Assembly: GCF_023159225.1 (NCBI RefSeq)
Contig: NC_063180.1
Coordinates: 5,763,297-5,827,296, forward strand
Source of the DNA: Perognathus longimembris pacificus
Lineage: Eukaryota; Chordata; Mammalia; Rodentia; Heteromyidae
Reading direction: 5' to 3'
Length of the DNA stretch: 64,000 nucleotides
Shown: positions 46,201-57,079 of the stretch, piece after piece
How the letters are laid out: each line of letters starts with the position of its first letter
Position numbering within the stretch: position 1 is the stretch's first letter
Notes under the pieces: generated by a model
Database searches by the model: none
What the model saw: only the letters and a program-made list of their open reading frames with translations
What the model was told of the DNA's origin: nothing
Position numbers and translations under genes: made by a program

Positions 46201-48569
46201 ATTGCAGCAAATCTTGGCAATTGCTTCATCTTAGCAATCTTACAACTCTACACCGAGTGCTAGCAAAACTGACTGTGGTCTTTGGAACTCTAATCAGTGA
46301 CCTAGATTAAATAATTAAAACAAAACCCTTGTGCCTGGGCCGAGAGTTCCTTGGGTGAGCCCTAGACAGAAGTGTCTCCTTCAGGCTCCTTCCAGTCCCC
46401 CATGGTCCCCTCCAGACCAGATGCTGCTTGCCCTGCCCAGAGCAAATCAGCCCCTCTTCCAGGAAGTGTGCCCTGAATGCTCCTGTCTCCTGGACTCTCC
46501 TGAGTGACCCTTGCCACCCCCCCCCCCCCCCCCCGCTGCATCCCAGAATGCCTAATGTGTTACAATCAGTCCCACCTATGTCTTCAATGCTCCCCGGCTG
46601 CCAGCCCTGCGATCCCTTCTCAGAGCCTGTCTCCTGCCAGCTGGGGCGAGGGGCAAGGGCAGGAGCAACGTGTCCACTAGGAAATGCCCTCTGTGACTGA
46701 AACAAGCTGCTTTCCTGTAGGCTCTCGGTTTCTCCGCTGGGAATGTGGAGGTTGGAAGGATGGCTGGAAGTGGGTCGAGGTTTGGGTCACTTTTGGGCTG
46801 GGCTCCCAGGGTGGAGAGGGGAAGGCTACCCTGTCACCCTTTCACCCTGTTGCCCCGCCACCCCACCACCCTACCACCCTACCCAGGCACCCACACAGGG
46901 CCAGCATCGCTAGGGGGTGCTGTAGTGCTGTGGACTTGCCCCTGCCCCTCCTGCTCCTCTGTAGGGACTGGAACTAAGCCTCCCAGATGAGTTCCAGGCT
47001 TTGAAACAGTCCTTTGAGAAGGTTGATAGTTTTTAGGACAAACGTGGGAATCAGGAAGGTTCCAGAGCCCCACTGCATGCCCAGCTGGAGCCTCACTGAG
47101 TTAGTTGGGAGTCTGGGGTCCCTGTGGTTGGGGCCTAGTGCTGTCATTCTGTCCATTTGCCACTACAGTAGGCATGGAAGGAATGCCCCGGCACTTGTCC
47201 TCCATCATTCCCCATGGGCTGGCCTTGAACTCAGTGCAGCCAGAGGTGACAAGCACTTTTGGTAAAGGAGTTCATGGGATTTGGGGATAAATTGGGCAGC
47301 TCTGAGGACTGGGGTGAGGAGGGGAGACAGGTGGGGGCTCTGGGAAGGCAGGGGCTCCCTCACCCACTCTTAGCTTCTTATTGTCTACTAAATGCTCAGA
47401 ACTATTGTGGCAGTGGCACACATTTGGGTTTCTACTGTTTTGAATGGCTGTATCTGTGGCTGTCTCCTAGTGTGTGTGCTGATGGCCCAGTGTCAGATCT
47501 CCCAGCCCATCAGATGGACTGTTCCAGCATAGGTGCAGCGTCTGAGGTAAGTAATACAGGATACAGCCAAAGGGTCCACTGAGGGAGGGGTCCCACTCCC
47601 AGCATGCAGGGCACACCTGCTCCCCACCGCCACATGGGGGTGCAGTGGCCCTCTGCCTCTCAGCTGCCCCTGCTGTCATGCCAAGGTGTTCAGCAGTCAT
47701 CAGGGCTGGCTTAGGGAGATGGGTGATGCCCATCTTGTGCCACTGCACGCTGTAGCACCTGTAGATACAAGTTGCTAAAGCTCCTAGGTCTCCGTAAAAT
47801 GGGGGAATTATAGTGAGAATCCCTTGAAATCCCAGGGAGTGTCCGATGAGGTCCCTTGAAGAATTTTGTCACAGGAGCCACTCGCTGAGCACTTTTTTCT
47901 GACTGCAATGCCTTCATCTCCTGCCCCTCAGGAGAGGCCATGGGCTTCCAGAGGCTAAGGGAGCTGTCCATGAGTGCACAGCCTGGGGATCCAGGACCTG
48001 GGCAGGCCTGCAGCCCCCCAGGAGAAGCCATGGGCTTCCAGAGGCTAAGCGAGCTGTACATGAGGGCACAGCCTGGGAGCAGGGGAGCCAGGACCCTGGC
48101 AGGCCTGCAGCGTGCCCTGCACTCCACAGCACTTCCTCCATGTGTTCTGCAATGTGTTAGCAGTTTCTCCTTAACGAAGGAAGGTCAGAAGTGCACTGTT
48201 CTTCATGTGTGGCTCCTGGCTGGCACCCAGAGGCCAGCACCCCACCCTGCAGGGCCAGCTGGACAGGAGACCAGCGTTGCCCAAGAGGGCAGCTATTCTT
48301 CAGGACCCTCTGCAGAGAGGAAATGGGGCAGGGGTCTCCAGAGGGGGCATCAGAGGCTGCTTGCAGGTTGTAAGGGGTGGCTGGCACAGAATGGGCAGGA
48401 TCAGACAATGGGCAGTGGAGGGATGGAGTTGATTGGCAGATCACAGATATAGGACCTAGCACTATGTGGAGGTGGGGTCCTCCAGAAGAGAGGGGTGCTG
48501 GGCTCCCTGGCTTACAGAAAAGAGATAGGGCCTGATGGGTCACAGGCAGGTTTGCAGCTGGAGTTTTGA
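46201..48569. other. Unique sequence with poly-C run and a minisatellite
   Basis: Poly-C at 46518-46534 and a CACC-rich stretch at 46855-46890; no coding evidence. Confidence 0.4.
47930..48112 (+). repeat. Two-copy ~90-bp tandem duplication
   Basis: 'ccatgggcttccagaggcta' occurs at 47938 and about 48028. The following ~70 bp ('gcacagcctggg', 'ggcaggcctgcagc') also repeat with about 10% differences. Confidence 0.85.
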
Positions 48570-48767
48570 TTTGATGTGATAATCCTGGGGATTGAACTCG
48601 GGGCCTGGGCTCTGTCCCCGAGCTTCTCTGTGCTCAAGGCTATCACTCTACCACTCCAACCACAGCACCACTCCCAGATTTTTCTGTTTATGTGGTGCTG
48701 AGGAATCAAACCCAGGACTTCATGTATGCTAGGCAAGCACTCTACCACTGAGCCACATTCCCAGCCT
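48570..48767 (-). repeat. Long ID-derived SINE, diverged
   Basis: Antisense body 'tcaaggctatcactctacca' and end 'gccacattcccagcc'. Confidence 0.8.
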
Positions 48768-49458
48768 TGTGGTAGACACTTGAGGGAGTCACACATGGTG
48801 GAAGGGGACTGGAAGAAGGATGCTAAGGTTTGGGATGGGTCAAGGAAGGGTAGGACAAGGAATATCAGTTATTGGTACTATTGATGACTAATGTCTAACT
48901 GATGTACACAATTAGCATAAAAGTCTCTGTTAAAGGGAGAGAAGGCTCAGGGACAGCATTATGGGAAAGCAGAGAAGCAACTGGACCCACAACACTGGGG
49001 TCTCAACTCTGGAAGAAACATGTCTGTGTCTGTATTAGTCAACCCAGATCTACTCAGATGGAGAAGACCTAGTTTCTTTTTGCTTTCTTTCCTTTTTCTT
49101 TGTTTGCCAAATATTTTCTTTCTTTTCATTCTCCCTACTAGTTTCCTACCTTAGCCTTCCCTGGCCCGGGGCGGGGGGGGGGGGGTGAAGGGAGTTGGTT
49201 TCTAGGCACAGATGATTCAGACCCTGGGTTTTGCGGTCCTGTGGGATGTGTGGCAGGGATAGAGGAATTGGAGGAGGGGGTCAAGGGAGGCATCACACCA
49301 CACACACACTGAGCCTTGATATGGCTTGGTGGTGGGAGGTCAGATGGTGTGGGGCCCTGTTGGGGGTCACAGCAGCCTTCAGGCTGCAGGGCCAGGCTCT
49401 CCTCAGGGTTCCTGATGGGGACAGACAGGTGACAGGTGACCGCCCCCCACCCCCAGTA
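48768..49458. other. Unique sequence, no gene recognised
   Basis: A poly-G run at 49170-49186; nothing else I can support. Confidence 0.4.
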
Positions 49459-49462
49459 CTGT

Positions 49463-49894
49463 TGAAGTGCCAGACTTTGAAGTCAGGCCCCACTTTACCA
49501 TGCGAACCCCACTTTACCACGCAAACCTGCGATAAGCAGGCCCCGTGAGCAAACCCAGGACAAGCCCATTAGGGCCCAGTCGGTCTAGAACTCTAACAGC
49601 TGGGAATGCTTAACTCTGACTGCCCCCAGAGTGCCTCAAACCCTGAGCCAATCAGATTTGTACCTGTGTCCTAATCTTGCTTGCTTGAACACCTGATTGT
49701 TGTAACTTTGTTTTTGCCTTTATAAGCCCTGTGTAAGCGCAGCTCGAGGCTCCCTCCTAACCTCCACTGTGTCGGTGGGTAGGACAAGGCTCGAGTTGCA
49801 GCTCGCTTGAATAAAGCCTTGCCTTGCTTTTGCATTTCGGAACGTCTGAGTCTCGGTGGCCTTCTTGGTGGTCGTCTCGTGACTTGGCACAACA
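49463..49894 (+). repeat. ERV-B 5' LTR
   Basis: 432 bp, TGAAGTGCC...GCACAACA. It has CCAAT at 49648, TATAAG at 49721 and AATAAA at 49810: a complete class II promoter and poly(A) layout. Confidence 0.94.
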
Positions 49895-49896
49895 TT

Positions 49897-49914
49897 TGGG
49901 GTTTTGTCCGGGAT
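49897..49914 (+). other. ERV-B primer-binding site, tRNA-Pro-like
   Basis: TGGGGTTTTGTCCGGGAT, 15 of 18 positions matching the proline primer site; the same variant as ERV-A. Confidence 0.82.
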
Positions 49915-50709
49915 CGACCCAGAGACCCCCGAGACCCCAGACTCCGAAGGTAAGGAAACAGCGCTATTCATTTGTTTACTTGTCTTGTCCTGTAATTTGT
50001 CTGTTGGTCTGTTTTGCTTTTGCTTAAAGGGGTTCTTTAAGGGGTTGTCGAAGCGGACGCGCTTACTCGGCAATGCCGGGGAGACTGGGGGACGCCCCAG
50101 ACTCTGAGTCCACTTGGGTCCACTCCTCCTGCACCCTTGCAGGAGGGTGGGCCAACTTAGGTCTGCTCCTGCTGCTTAGCAGGAGGAGGCTTGTGGGCCA
50201 ACCTAGGAGATCTCCAACTCATAATTTTTCTTATTCTCAGGCCTGTGTGTTGTATTGTTTGTTTTTTTGTAGCCTTTTGAACTAAACATCTCCATCTAGC
50301 CCCCTAGATTTGACCCTAGCTCACTGGAGGGAGGTCAAGGAGATAGCTCAGACACCTGGAGGGAACTAGTTGACAGGGACATTCCAGCTTGGGTTCGGCC
50401 TTCCTTAAAATGTTTCAGCCCTCCGCTGTGGAGGGTCCCGACCAGTCCTGGCGCCGGCAGCCCAGGGCATGGAGGCGTCAGCCCCGAGTCCTGACCCGCA
50501 GCCGCCGCCGACAGGAGCAGACACGAGGCCAGCCCAAGCCATCCGCAGGTGGCAGAGAGTGACCGCACCGCGCAGCACTGTCGTCTCTGTGTTTATAAGT
50601 CTGACAGTCTCTTTTGTGTCAAACCTGCATGAGATGTACAAGCGACAGCTCACAATCAGTGTGAGTGTCCCCAAAAAGAACTCTGGGGGACCCCCCACCC
50701 AGCCTTCTT
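49915..50709 (+). other. ERV-B leader, no gag recognised
   Basis: Over 99% identical to the ERV-A leader by eye, with its CpG sites kept. The frame from 50469 runs into the SINE and has no recognisable domain. Confidence 0.6.
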
Positions 50710-50921
50710 CTTTTTTTTTTTTTTTTTTTTGGCCAGTCCTGGGGCTTGGACTCAGGGCTTGAGCACTGTCCCTGGCTTCTTCCTGCTCAAGGCTAGCACT
50801 CTGCCACTTGAGCCACAGCGCCGCTTCTGGCTGTTTTCTGTATATGTGGTGCTGGGGAATCGAACCTAGGGCCTCGTGTATCCGAGGCAGGCACTCTTGC
50901 CACTAGGCTATATCCCCAGCC
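50710..50921 (-). repeat. SINE carried inside ERV-B
   Basis: Antisense long ID-derived SINE with CCCACCCAGCCTTCTT at 50694-50709 and 50922-50937, the same target as in ERV-A. Confidence 0.95.
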
Positions 50922-50937
50922 CCCACCCAGCCTTCTT

Positions 50938-52430
50938 AAGCAGAAAATTATTTGGTGTGCTAAGATGTTTTACTAAGACTAAAAATGTTTTACTAAGACT
51001 ATCGAGCCCTGGAAAATGAGGCTGGAGAATGCTAAAATCATATATTAAAGGTTTTGTCTTAAAATTTGTGTGCTGCAGGAGTAAGATTGGCAAAAACATC
51101 TCTTGCCACTGGAAAATGTATGACCGATGCCTATTTTGCGCGCTTTAAGATCTTTTGAATATGTATGTGTGTGTGCATGTGTGAGTGTGAACATGTTCAA
51201 GACTGTTAGTATGATGTAAAATTGAGTGAGTTTGTTTAAATTCAAATGGTCAAGTTTGGGCATTACCAAATGCTTTAAAGGATTATTGCATTGTTTTAAA
51301 GAGGAACTATAGTTTAAAAATGTTTAATTAAAAAATCAGAGCTAAGTGTCAGAAATTTGGATGTAAAAGGATATATATTAAACTAATGGGGATAGAAGTA
51401 AACTCTCATTAGCTCTATGTATGTAGGAAGAAATGGCAAAATGGGCCAATGTTTCTCACTAATATATTGGAAAGCTGAATGGATAAGTATTTCTAGTTGT
51501 AATTCTTGCATTAAGGAAAAATTGTCATTTGAGTTCAAAGGTCTTCATGCCATGCAGTAACTGGGACTGAAGAAAAAAAAAAAAAGAGGCTCTTTTGAAA
51601 CAAGCAGTCCGTAGGCAAAGGGCAGCACTTGGTTTCAGAATGCCTGTGAGCTTCAGTTTTTCCAATGCAGATAAAAGCTAAAGCGTTGGGTTAGTAAGAA
51701 GGCTTTGGAAATCAAGAATACATTTCTACATAAGAAATTTGGAAGTAAAATTGTCCTAAATAATTATTGCAAAGTGAGAAAAGGAGAATTATGGGTACCA
51801 AAAGGTTTAATTGCCATTCCAGCTTCTTTGTAGGTTTTTTGTAACAGTTTCCAGCAGGCCCACAGAGAAGCACAGGTGATTCCTACGAGTTTGTCAAGAT
51901 CTAATACTGGCCCTTACTAAGTTCCAGGTAAGAGCATGCTTAGAAACTATTTCTGTGTGGACCACCCTGTTTGGCCTTTAATTGGAATAAAGTGGCCTCT
52001 TGTAAGACTCACTGATCTGAAATCTGCAGTTCAAAGCCAGCCCTGGCAGAGAAAGGTCCTGTGAGAGACTTGTCTCTAACCAGCCAGCAGAGTGCTGGGA
52101 ATGGAGTTGTGTGGAGCTCAAAGTGGTAGGGTGCTAGTCTTGAGCTGGAGAGCTGAGGAACAGCACTCAGGCCCTGAGTCCAAGTCCAGTGGAAAGTCAC
52201 TCCTCCTAGGACAAAAGTGATAGGGCATCCAGAGGCAGTAAGCCACTGCTTGGATGGCAGAGATGGTGTCAGATCCTAGAGTCACTCCTGTTTGGCCTTT
52301 CAAAAGTTAATCAAAGCCGGGAAGTCCTAGAAGAATAGTTCGTAAGCATGCCTTACTAATGCCCATGTCTGTCTACTGGGAAGGAACTTGCCAGTCATCT
52401 GTGACAGTGGTTAGTAAGGGTAAGTTTGTC
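50938..52430 (+). other. Shared non-retroviral cassette (ERV-B copy)
   Basis: AT-rich, non-coding, with an old sense SINE (about 51985-52190). Counterparts are in ERV-A (11775-13250) and ERV-C (37800-39810). Confidence 0.85.
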
Positions 52431-52639
52431 AAATGAGAGGATAGTTTAAAATCCCAATGCCCACATCTACTCAAAGCTCTGACTGGCAGTGAGAATTTTA
52501 AGCTGATACATCTGTTCAGGAAAGAAAGCTTGTAGACCTGAGATTGTGTCCTTATTGAGATCTGTTAAAAGGCCTGCAAAGGTAATTTTTTTAGGTCATC
52601 AGAGATCAGTTCCCCAGCCAGTCAGGAAAAAGCTTTTAC

Positions 52640-53103
52640 AGACTAGAATGTTAAAAGGCACAAATTTGTAAACCTGAAGTCACCTATCTGGGCTTCATAT
52701 TAAAAGAGGGCAAGCATTGGCTGTCAGATGCACGTAAAGAGACTGTGCTGAAAATCCCTGTGCCTAAGTCAGCCAGACAAGTCAGAGTTCCTGGCAACAG
52801 CAGGCTTTTGCTGGCTGTGGATACCTGGGTTTGCTGAGAATGTCAAGCTTCTATATGAACAGAGGTATTAACTCTAGTAGACCCAGGGCCACGAGCTTTG
52901 CCTCTTGTGCCCCAGTATTCCCAAGAAGACTTGGAGTGGATAAAGAAAAATCCCATGGCCCACAAAACCCCAAACAGAGAAGGAAACAATGACTGGCGGA
53001 TACCTGGGTTCGCTGAGATGGCCAAGCTTCTATATGAAGCCACCAAAAACCTCCCAGAATTTCACTGGACTGAGCAGATGCAAAAAGCCTTTGAGGCAAT
53101 CTA
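52640..53103 (+). pseudogene. pol: ERV-B RT thumb/connection remnant, scrambled
   Basis: RT C-terminal coding ([16 protein letters not shown]) reaches a TACCTGGGTTTGCTGAG block at 52821. It then jumps to an RNase H-proximal block (PQYSQEDLEWIKK, 52905 on). It returns to a second copy of the first block at about 53000 (PGFAEM, LYEATK) and ends at FHWTEQMQKAFEAI before a stop. The two duplicated blocks indicate two template switches. Confidence 0.85.
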
Positions 53104-53577
53104 GAAAAGCCTTCTGAAAGCCCCTGCCTTAGGCCTACTTGACATGAATACCAAGAGAGGGGGCTACTGACAGCCAAAGGAAAGGCCATTAGAAACAAGC
53201 AGGAGATTTTAAGCCTCATCTGGGCCCTATGGGAACCGGCAAAGGTTGCCATTATGCACTGTCCAGGTCATCAAAAGGGAGTTGATTCAGTGACTAGAGG
53301 GGATAATCTGGCCGACCAGGCAGCTAAGGAAGCAGCCCTTCAGCCCAGAGAAGTATTGACTCTATTAGACCCAGAGCCACGAGCTTTGCCTCCTGTGCCC
53401 CAGTATTCCCAAGAAGACTTGGAGTGGATAAAGAAAATTCCCATGGCCCACAAAACCCCGAACAGAGAAGGAAACAATGACTGGTGGAGAACTTGTGAAG
53501 GGAAACTTATCTTGCCACAAGGGCTGGGTAAGGGGATCCTTAAGAGAATCCACCAAGCTTCTCACATGGGAACCTGA
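53104..53577 (+). pseudogene. pol: ERV-B RNase H remnant and integrase zinc-finger start
   Basis: HCPGHQKG and NLADQAAKEA mark the RNase H C-terminus, and HQASH begins the HHCC finger. The N-terminal RNase H with its catalytic carboxylates is largely deleted (53104-53250). Confidence 0.87.
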
Positions 53578-54606
53578 AGAATGCAGGACTTGCTCCGACA
53601 CTCCAAAGTGAAAATTAGAAAGGAGATCAACTTATTGAAAATATTGTTAAAAATTGTAAGGCCTGTCAGCTCACCAACGCCCCCAATCAACCATTTACTA
53701 AAGGAGCTCGCCTCTGTGGGGATAGGCCAGGCATGTATTAAGAAGTAGATTTCACAGAAATTAAACCTGGAAAAATTTGGATACAAATATTTGCTAGTTT
53801 TTGTAGACACCTTTTCAGGATGGGTTGAAGCCTATCCAACAAAGCACGAGACCACGAATGTAGCGGCTAAGAAGATCCTGGAAGAAATCCTACCCAGGTA
53901 TGGCTTCCCATCCACCCTTGGGTCGGACAACGGACCGGCCTTCGTCTCAAAAGTAAATCAGGGAATAGCCGCTGCACTGGGGATGGATTGGAAATTGCAT
54001 TGTGCTTATAGACCCCAGAGTTCAGGACAGGTAGAGAGAATGAATCGGACTCTAAAAGAGACCTTGACTAAATTGGCCTTAGAGACTGGCGCAGACTAGG
54101 TGTCACTCCTTCCTTTTGCTCTGCTTAGAGTAAGAAATTCTCCCTATCAGCTTGGCTTTACTCCTTTTGAAATAATGTACGGGTACTCCCCACCCATTAT
54201 CCCTAGCCTTCAGACTGAATTGCTTGCTGATTTGGATGATGCTGAATTTTTGTGTAAATTTGATTATTTGCAGCTTGTGCACAAGAATATGTGGCCCCGA
54301 CTTAAAGCATTATATGATTCTGCTTCTGTCCCTATCCCCCATTTATTCAGACCAGGGGACTGGGTGTTCATCCAGAGACATAACCCCAAATCCCTAGAAC
54401 CACGGTGGAAGGGACCATACGTAGTGCTACTGACTACTCCTACCGCCCTCAAGGTAGACGGCATCGCCACTTGGGTCCATTGCTCCCACACCAGGCTAGC
54501 TGACCCCTTTGCCCTGGATGACGACTACCGTGGTGGAACATGGGAGGTCTCCAAGCACCCGACTCAGCCACTTCGCTTTCGCCTCAAGAAAAGAAAGTTA
54601 AACTGA
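53578..54606 (+). pseudogene. pol: ERV-B integrase pseudogene
   Basis: The N-terminal part is frameshifted and interrupted (53578-53790). The catalytic core is open at 53791-54099 with VDTFSGW, SDNGPAF and VERMNR (D, D-35-E). TAG at 54097-54099 ends it, at a codon where the frame otherwise continues directly into a second open stretch (54100-54606) with [16 protein letters not shown] and WKGPYVV. The same TAG is in ERV-A, so the source copy was already dead for integrase. Confidence 0.92.
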
Positions 54607-55112
54607 ACATTGTTATGATTTTCTTTTTGCCTTCTACCCTGGCTAGTGTTGATGTTATTTTGGTAGCTCACTCCAAAGTGAGGTGACCCCCTTATTTTAG
54701 GTAGTTTGGGGCTTGCTCAGGAATACAGGTATAGCCACCCGACCCTTAGAGCACAGCTGAGAAGTTTATGTATTTTGTTGCTTACATTTGGATACTAAAC
54801 ACTATACAGCTAATGGTAAGTCTGTATAGGTGAAAGTTAATTTTCAGTTTGCAGTAATCCTGCAGTCCCTTGGTGAAGTAGACTAAGGCTATAGGTTCCT
54901 GGCTAGGTAAGGTCAACGCCCCTCAGTCAGCCTGAAGAAGCTACAGAAGATGGATGATCTTCATCCATCAGCCCCCCCTTAAAACCAAGGGACCAGAGTT
55001 TTTTGGTTACTACTTTAGCCCTACTGGCCCATGTCTTATCTCTATATCATCCCCTAGACATGCAAGCCATTGAAATGGACAGAATGGAGCCATGATTGAC
55101 TCCCAAGGTACC
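54607..55112 (+). pseudogene. env: ERV-B env-region remnant
   Basis: A start codon overlapping the pol end begins a short hydrophobic run (about 54615-54680), like an env signal peptide, then stops. No surface or transmembrane motif is present. Confidence 0.5.
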
Positions 55113-55131
55113 AAAGAGAAAAAGGAGGAAA
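55113..55131 (+). other. ERV-B polypurine tract
   Basis: AAAGAGAAAAAGGAGGAAA directly abuts the 3' LTR. Confidence 0.9.
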
Positions 55132-55561
55132 TGAAGTGCCAGACTTTGAAGTCAAGCCCCACTTTACCATGCAAACCCCACTTTACCACGCAAACCTGAG
55201 AAAAGCAGGCCCTGTGAGCAAACCCAGGACAAGTCCTTTAGGGCCCAGTCGGTCTAGAACTCTAACCGCTGGGAATGCTTAACTCTGCCTGCAGAGTGCC
55301 TCGAGCCCTGAGCCAATCTGATTTGTACCTGTGTCCTAATCTTGCTTGCTTGAACACCTGATTGTTGTAACTTTGTTTTTGCCTTTATAATCCCTGTGTA
55401 ACCGCAGCTCAAGACTCCCTCCTATCCTCCGCTGTGTCGGTGGGTAGGATGAGGCCCAAGTTGCAGCACGCTTGAATAAAGCCTTGCCTTGCTTTTTTGC
55501 ATTTCGGAACGTCTGAGTCTCGGTGGCCTTCTTGGTGGTCGTTTTGCGACTTGGCACAACA
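55132..55561 (+). repeat. ERV-B 3' LTR
   Basis: 430 bp. It differs from the 5' LTR by about 27 substitutions plus two short indels (roughly 6%), many at CpG. Confidence 0.93.
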
Positions 55562-55565
55562 CTGT

Positions 55566-56063
55566 GTGACATCCAGAGCCCTGGAACTTCCCAGGGCTGT
55601 GAGGGGGGCTCAGAACTTGCACTGGGCTGTTCGGAACCAAGGTGATGCACCACTTTACAGGCCCAGGGTGGAGGCCCAGAATCTGCCCACCAAATGCCTC
55701 CCAAAGGGAAAAGAAGAATCCGGGAGGCATGTCCAATCCCCCCAGCATTGCAGGTCTGCTCAGGATGTCTCTTGTCTCTTCTTATGATGAAGTTGTTTTT
55801 CTCATTTTCTGCAAGACACAGATAGGAAATTTTAAATTAAAGGAAGGGAAAAAGCTCTAGCTGCCAGGAGCACTAGCTCTGGGGGTCTTAGGGCAGTGCT
55901 GCTCCCTGGGGGGGGGGCAGGGTTCTGGGGGCTTCAGCACTGGCTCCTATGCAGAGAACACAGGCACCTGCCGGGTTTTTGCTCCCCTCTCCTCCCCACC
56001 CCTCCCTCCTGTCACTCATGGTCAGAGGTCAGATACAGACCACTATGCTCTCAACTGCGTCCC
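55566..56063. other. Unique sequence between ERV-B and the LTR palindrome
   Basis: No feature I can support apart from a poly-G run at 55909-55917. Confidence 0.4.
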
Positions 56064-56467
56064 TGTTGGGCTTAATCTCCACGGATGTCAAGCCTCTAAT
56101 TGTGGGAGACACTGGGCTCTGCGCGCTGCTCCCGCCGGCGGGAGGGCAGAGCATGTTCCGATCGGGCCAAGCTGAGAAGAGATAGGGCTGCCGATATCCC
56201 GGCGCGTCCCTAGCCCCCCTTACGTTTAAGAGCAGGCACTGCACACGGAGATTCCGGGGGAGCCGTGCGATGGTCTACAGTGCCTGCTCTTAAACATAAG
56301 GGGGACTGGGGGTGCGTGGGGATTTTGGCAGCCCTATCTCTTCTCAGCTTGGCCGGATCAGGACAGCTCTGCCCTCCCGCCGGTGGGAGCAGCGCGCAGA
56401 GCCGAGTGTCCCCCACAATTAGAGGCTTGACGTCTCCCCGGGGGGGACGTGGAGATTAATCCCGACA
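56064..56467. repeat. LTR palindrome: two ERVK-type LTR ends head to head
   Basis: The left arm (56064-56241, minus-oriented R-U5 end starting TGTTGGGC) and right arm (56278-56467, plus-oriented, ending CCCGACA) are near-perfect inverted repeats. A 36-bp spacer continues the left LTR. Shared blocks include 'aagcctctaattgtggg', 'ctcccgccgg' and 'gagaagagatagggctgcc'. It is the same family as solo LTR 1. Confidence 0.88.
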
Positions 56468-56470
56468 AAT

Positions 56471-56620
56471 TGGCACCCAAGGTGGGGCTGGTTTGGCATC
56501 TCTTCCGGTAGAACCCAGAAGGAGATGGGAGTGGCCAGCAACCAGGTCTTAAAGGTAAAGCCATCCCCTACAGGTCCCCTCATTCCTAGTCAGCTGAAGG
56601 GGATGAGGACTTGAACTGTG
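56471..56620 (+). pseudogene. gag: ERVK-type primer site, leader and gag start, truncated
   Basis: TGGCACCCAAGGTGGGGC (56471-56488) matches the tRNA-Lys1,2 primer site at 16 of 18 positions, 3 nt after the LTR end. ATG at 56525 gives MGVASNQVLK, an N-terminal glycine as in a myristoylated matrix protein. The frame ends after about 30 codons and the retroviral sequence fades into unique DNA. Confidence 0.6.
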
Positions 56621-56852
56621 TGTGCCTACCAGTCCATCACTTGTCAAGGTGTGACTGGGGCCAGGGTGGCTCTCGAGGTGGAATTGGACTTTACCCTTTG
56701 TGGGCTCTCCCCTACCTCCTCTCCATCACTGTCCTTCAGGGAATCCTGCTGGTGTCCCCTTCAGCCTCCCAGCAGCTCACGGACAGCCGGCCTCTTCGCT
56801 GATCTTCCCATCTCTCAGTCCCCTTAAGGTTCTGCCAATTCAAAATGACTTT

Positions 56853-57076
56853 GAACCAGGCAGATGGCTCACCTGTAATCCTAACTACTCAGGAGCCTGA
56901 GATCTGATGAGGCTCAAAGCCGGCTTGGGCAGGAAAGTCTATGAGACTCATCACCAATTAACCACCAAAAATCTAGAAGAGAAGCTGTGGCTTAATTGGT
57001 AGAATGCTTTTCTTGAGAAAAAAAAGCTCAGGGACAGTACCCAGGCCCTGAGTTCAAGCTCTAGGGCCAGTACAAA
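56853..57076 (+). repeat. SINE, B1/ID-composite type
   Basis: 'taatcctaactactcaggag' head, ID-like right half, A-rich tail. Confidence 0.8.
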
Positions 57077-57079
57077 AAC

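Larger units (their letters stand above)
49463..55561 (+). mobile_element. ERV-B: internally deleted gammaretrovirus-type provirus
   Basis: Same architecture as ERV-A in opposite orientation: 5' LTR, primer-binding site, leader, antisense SINE, cassette, scrambled RT/RNase H, integrase, env remnant, polypurine tract, 3' LTR. The flanks CTGT (49459-49462) and CTGT (55562-55565) are an exact 4-bp duplication, showing an independent and unrearranged integration. No gag, protease or most of RT. It could be mobilised only in trans. Confidence 0.94.
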
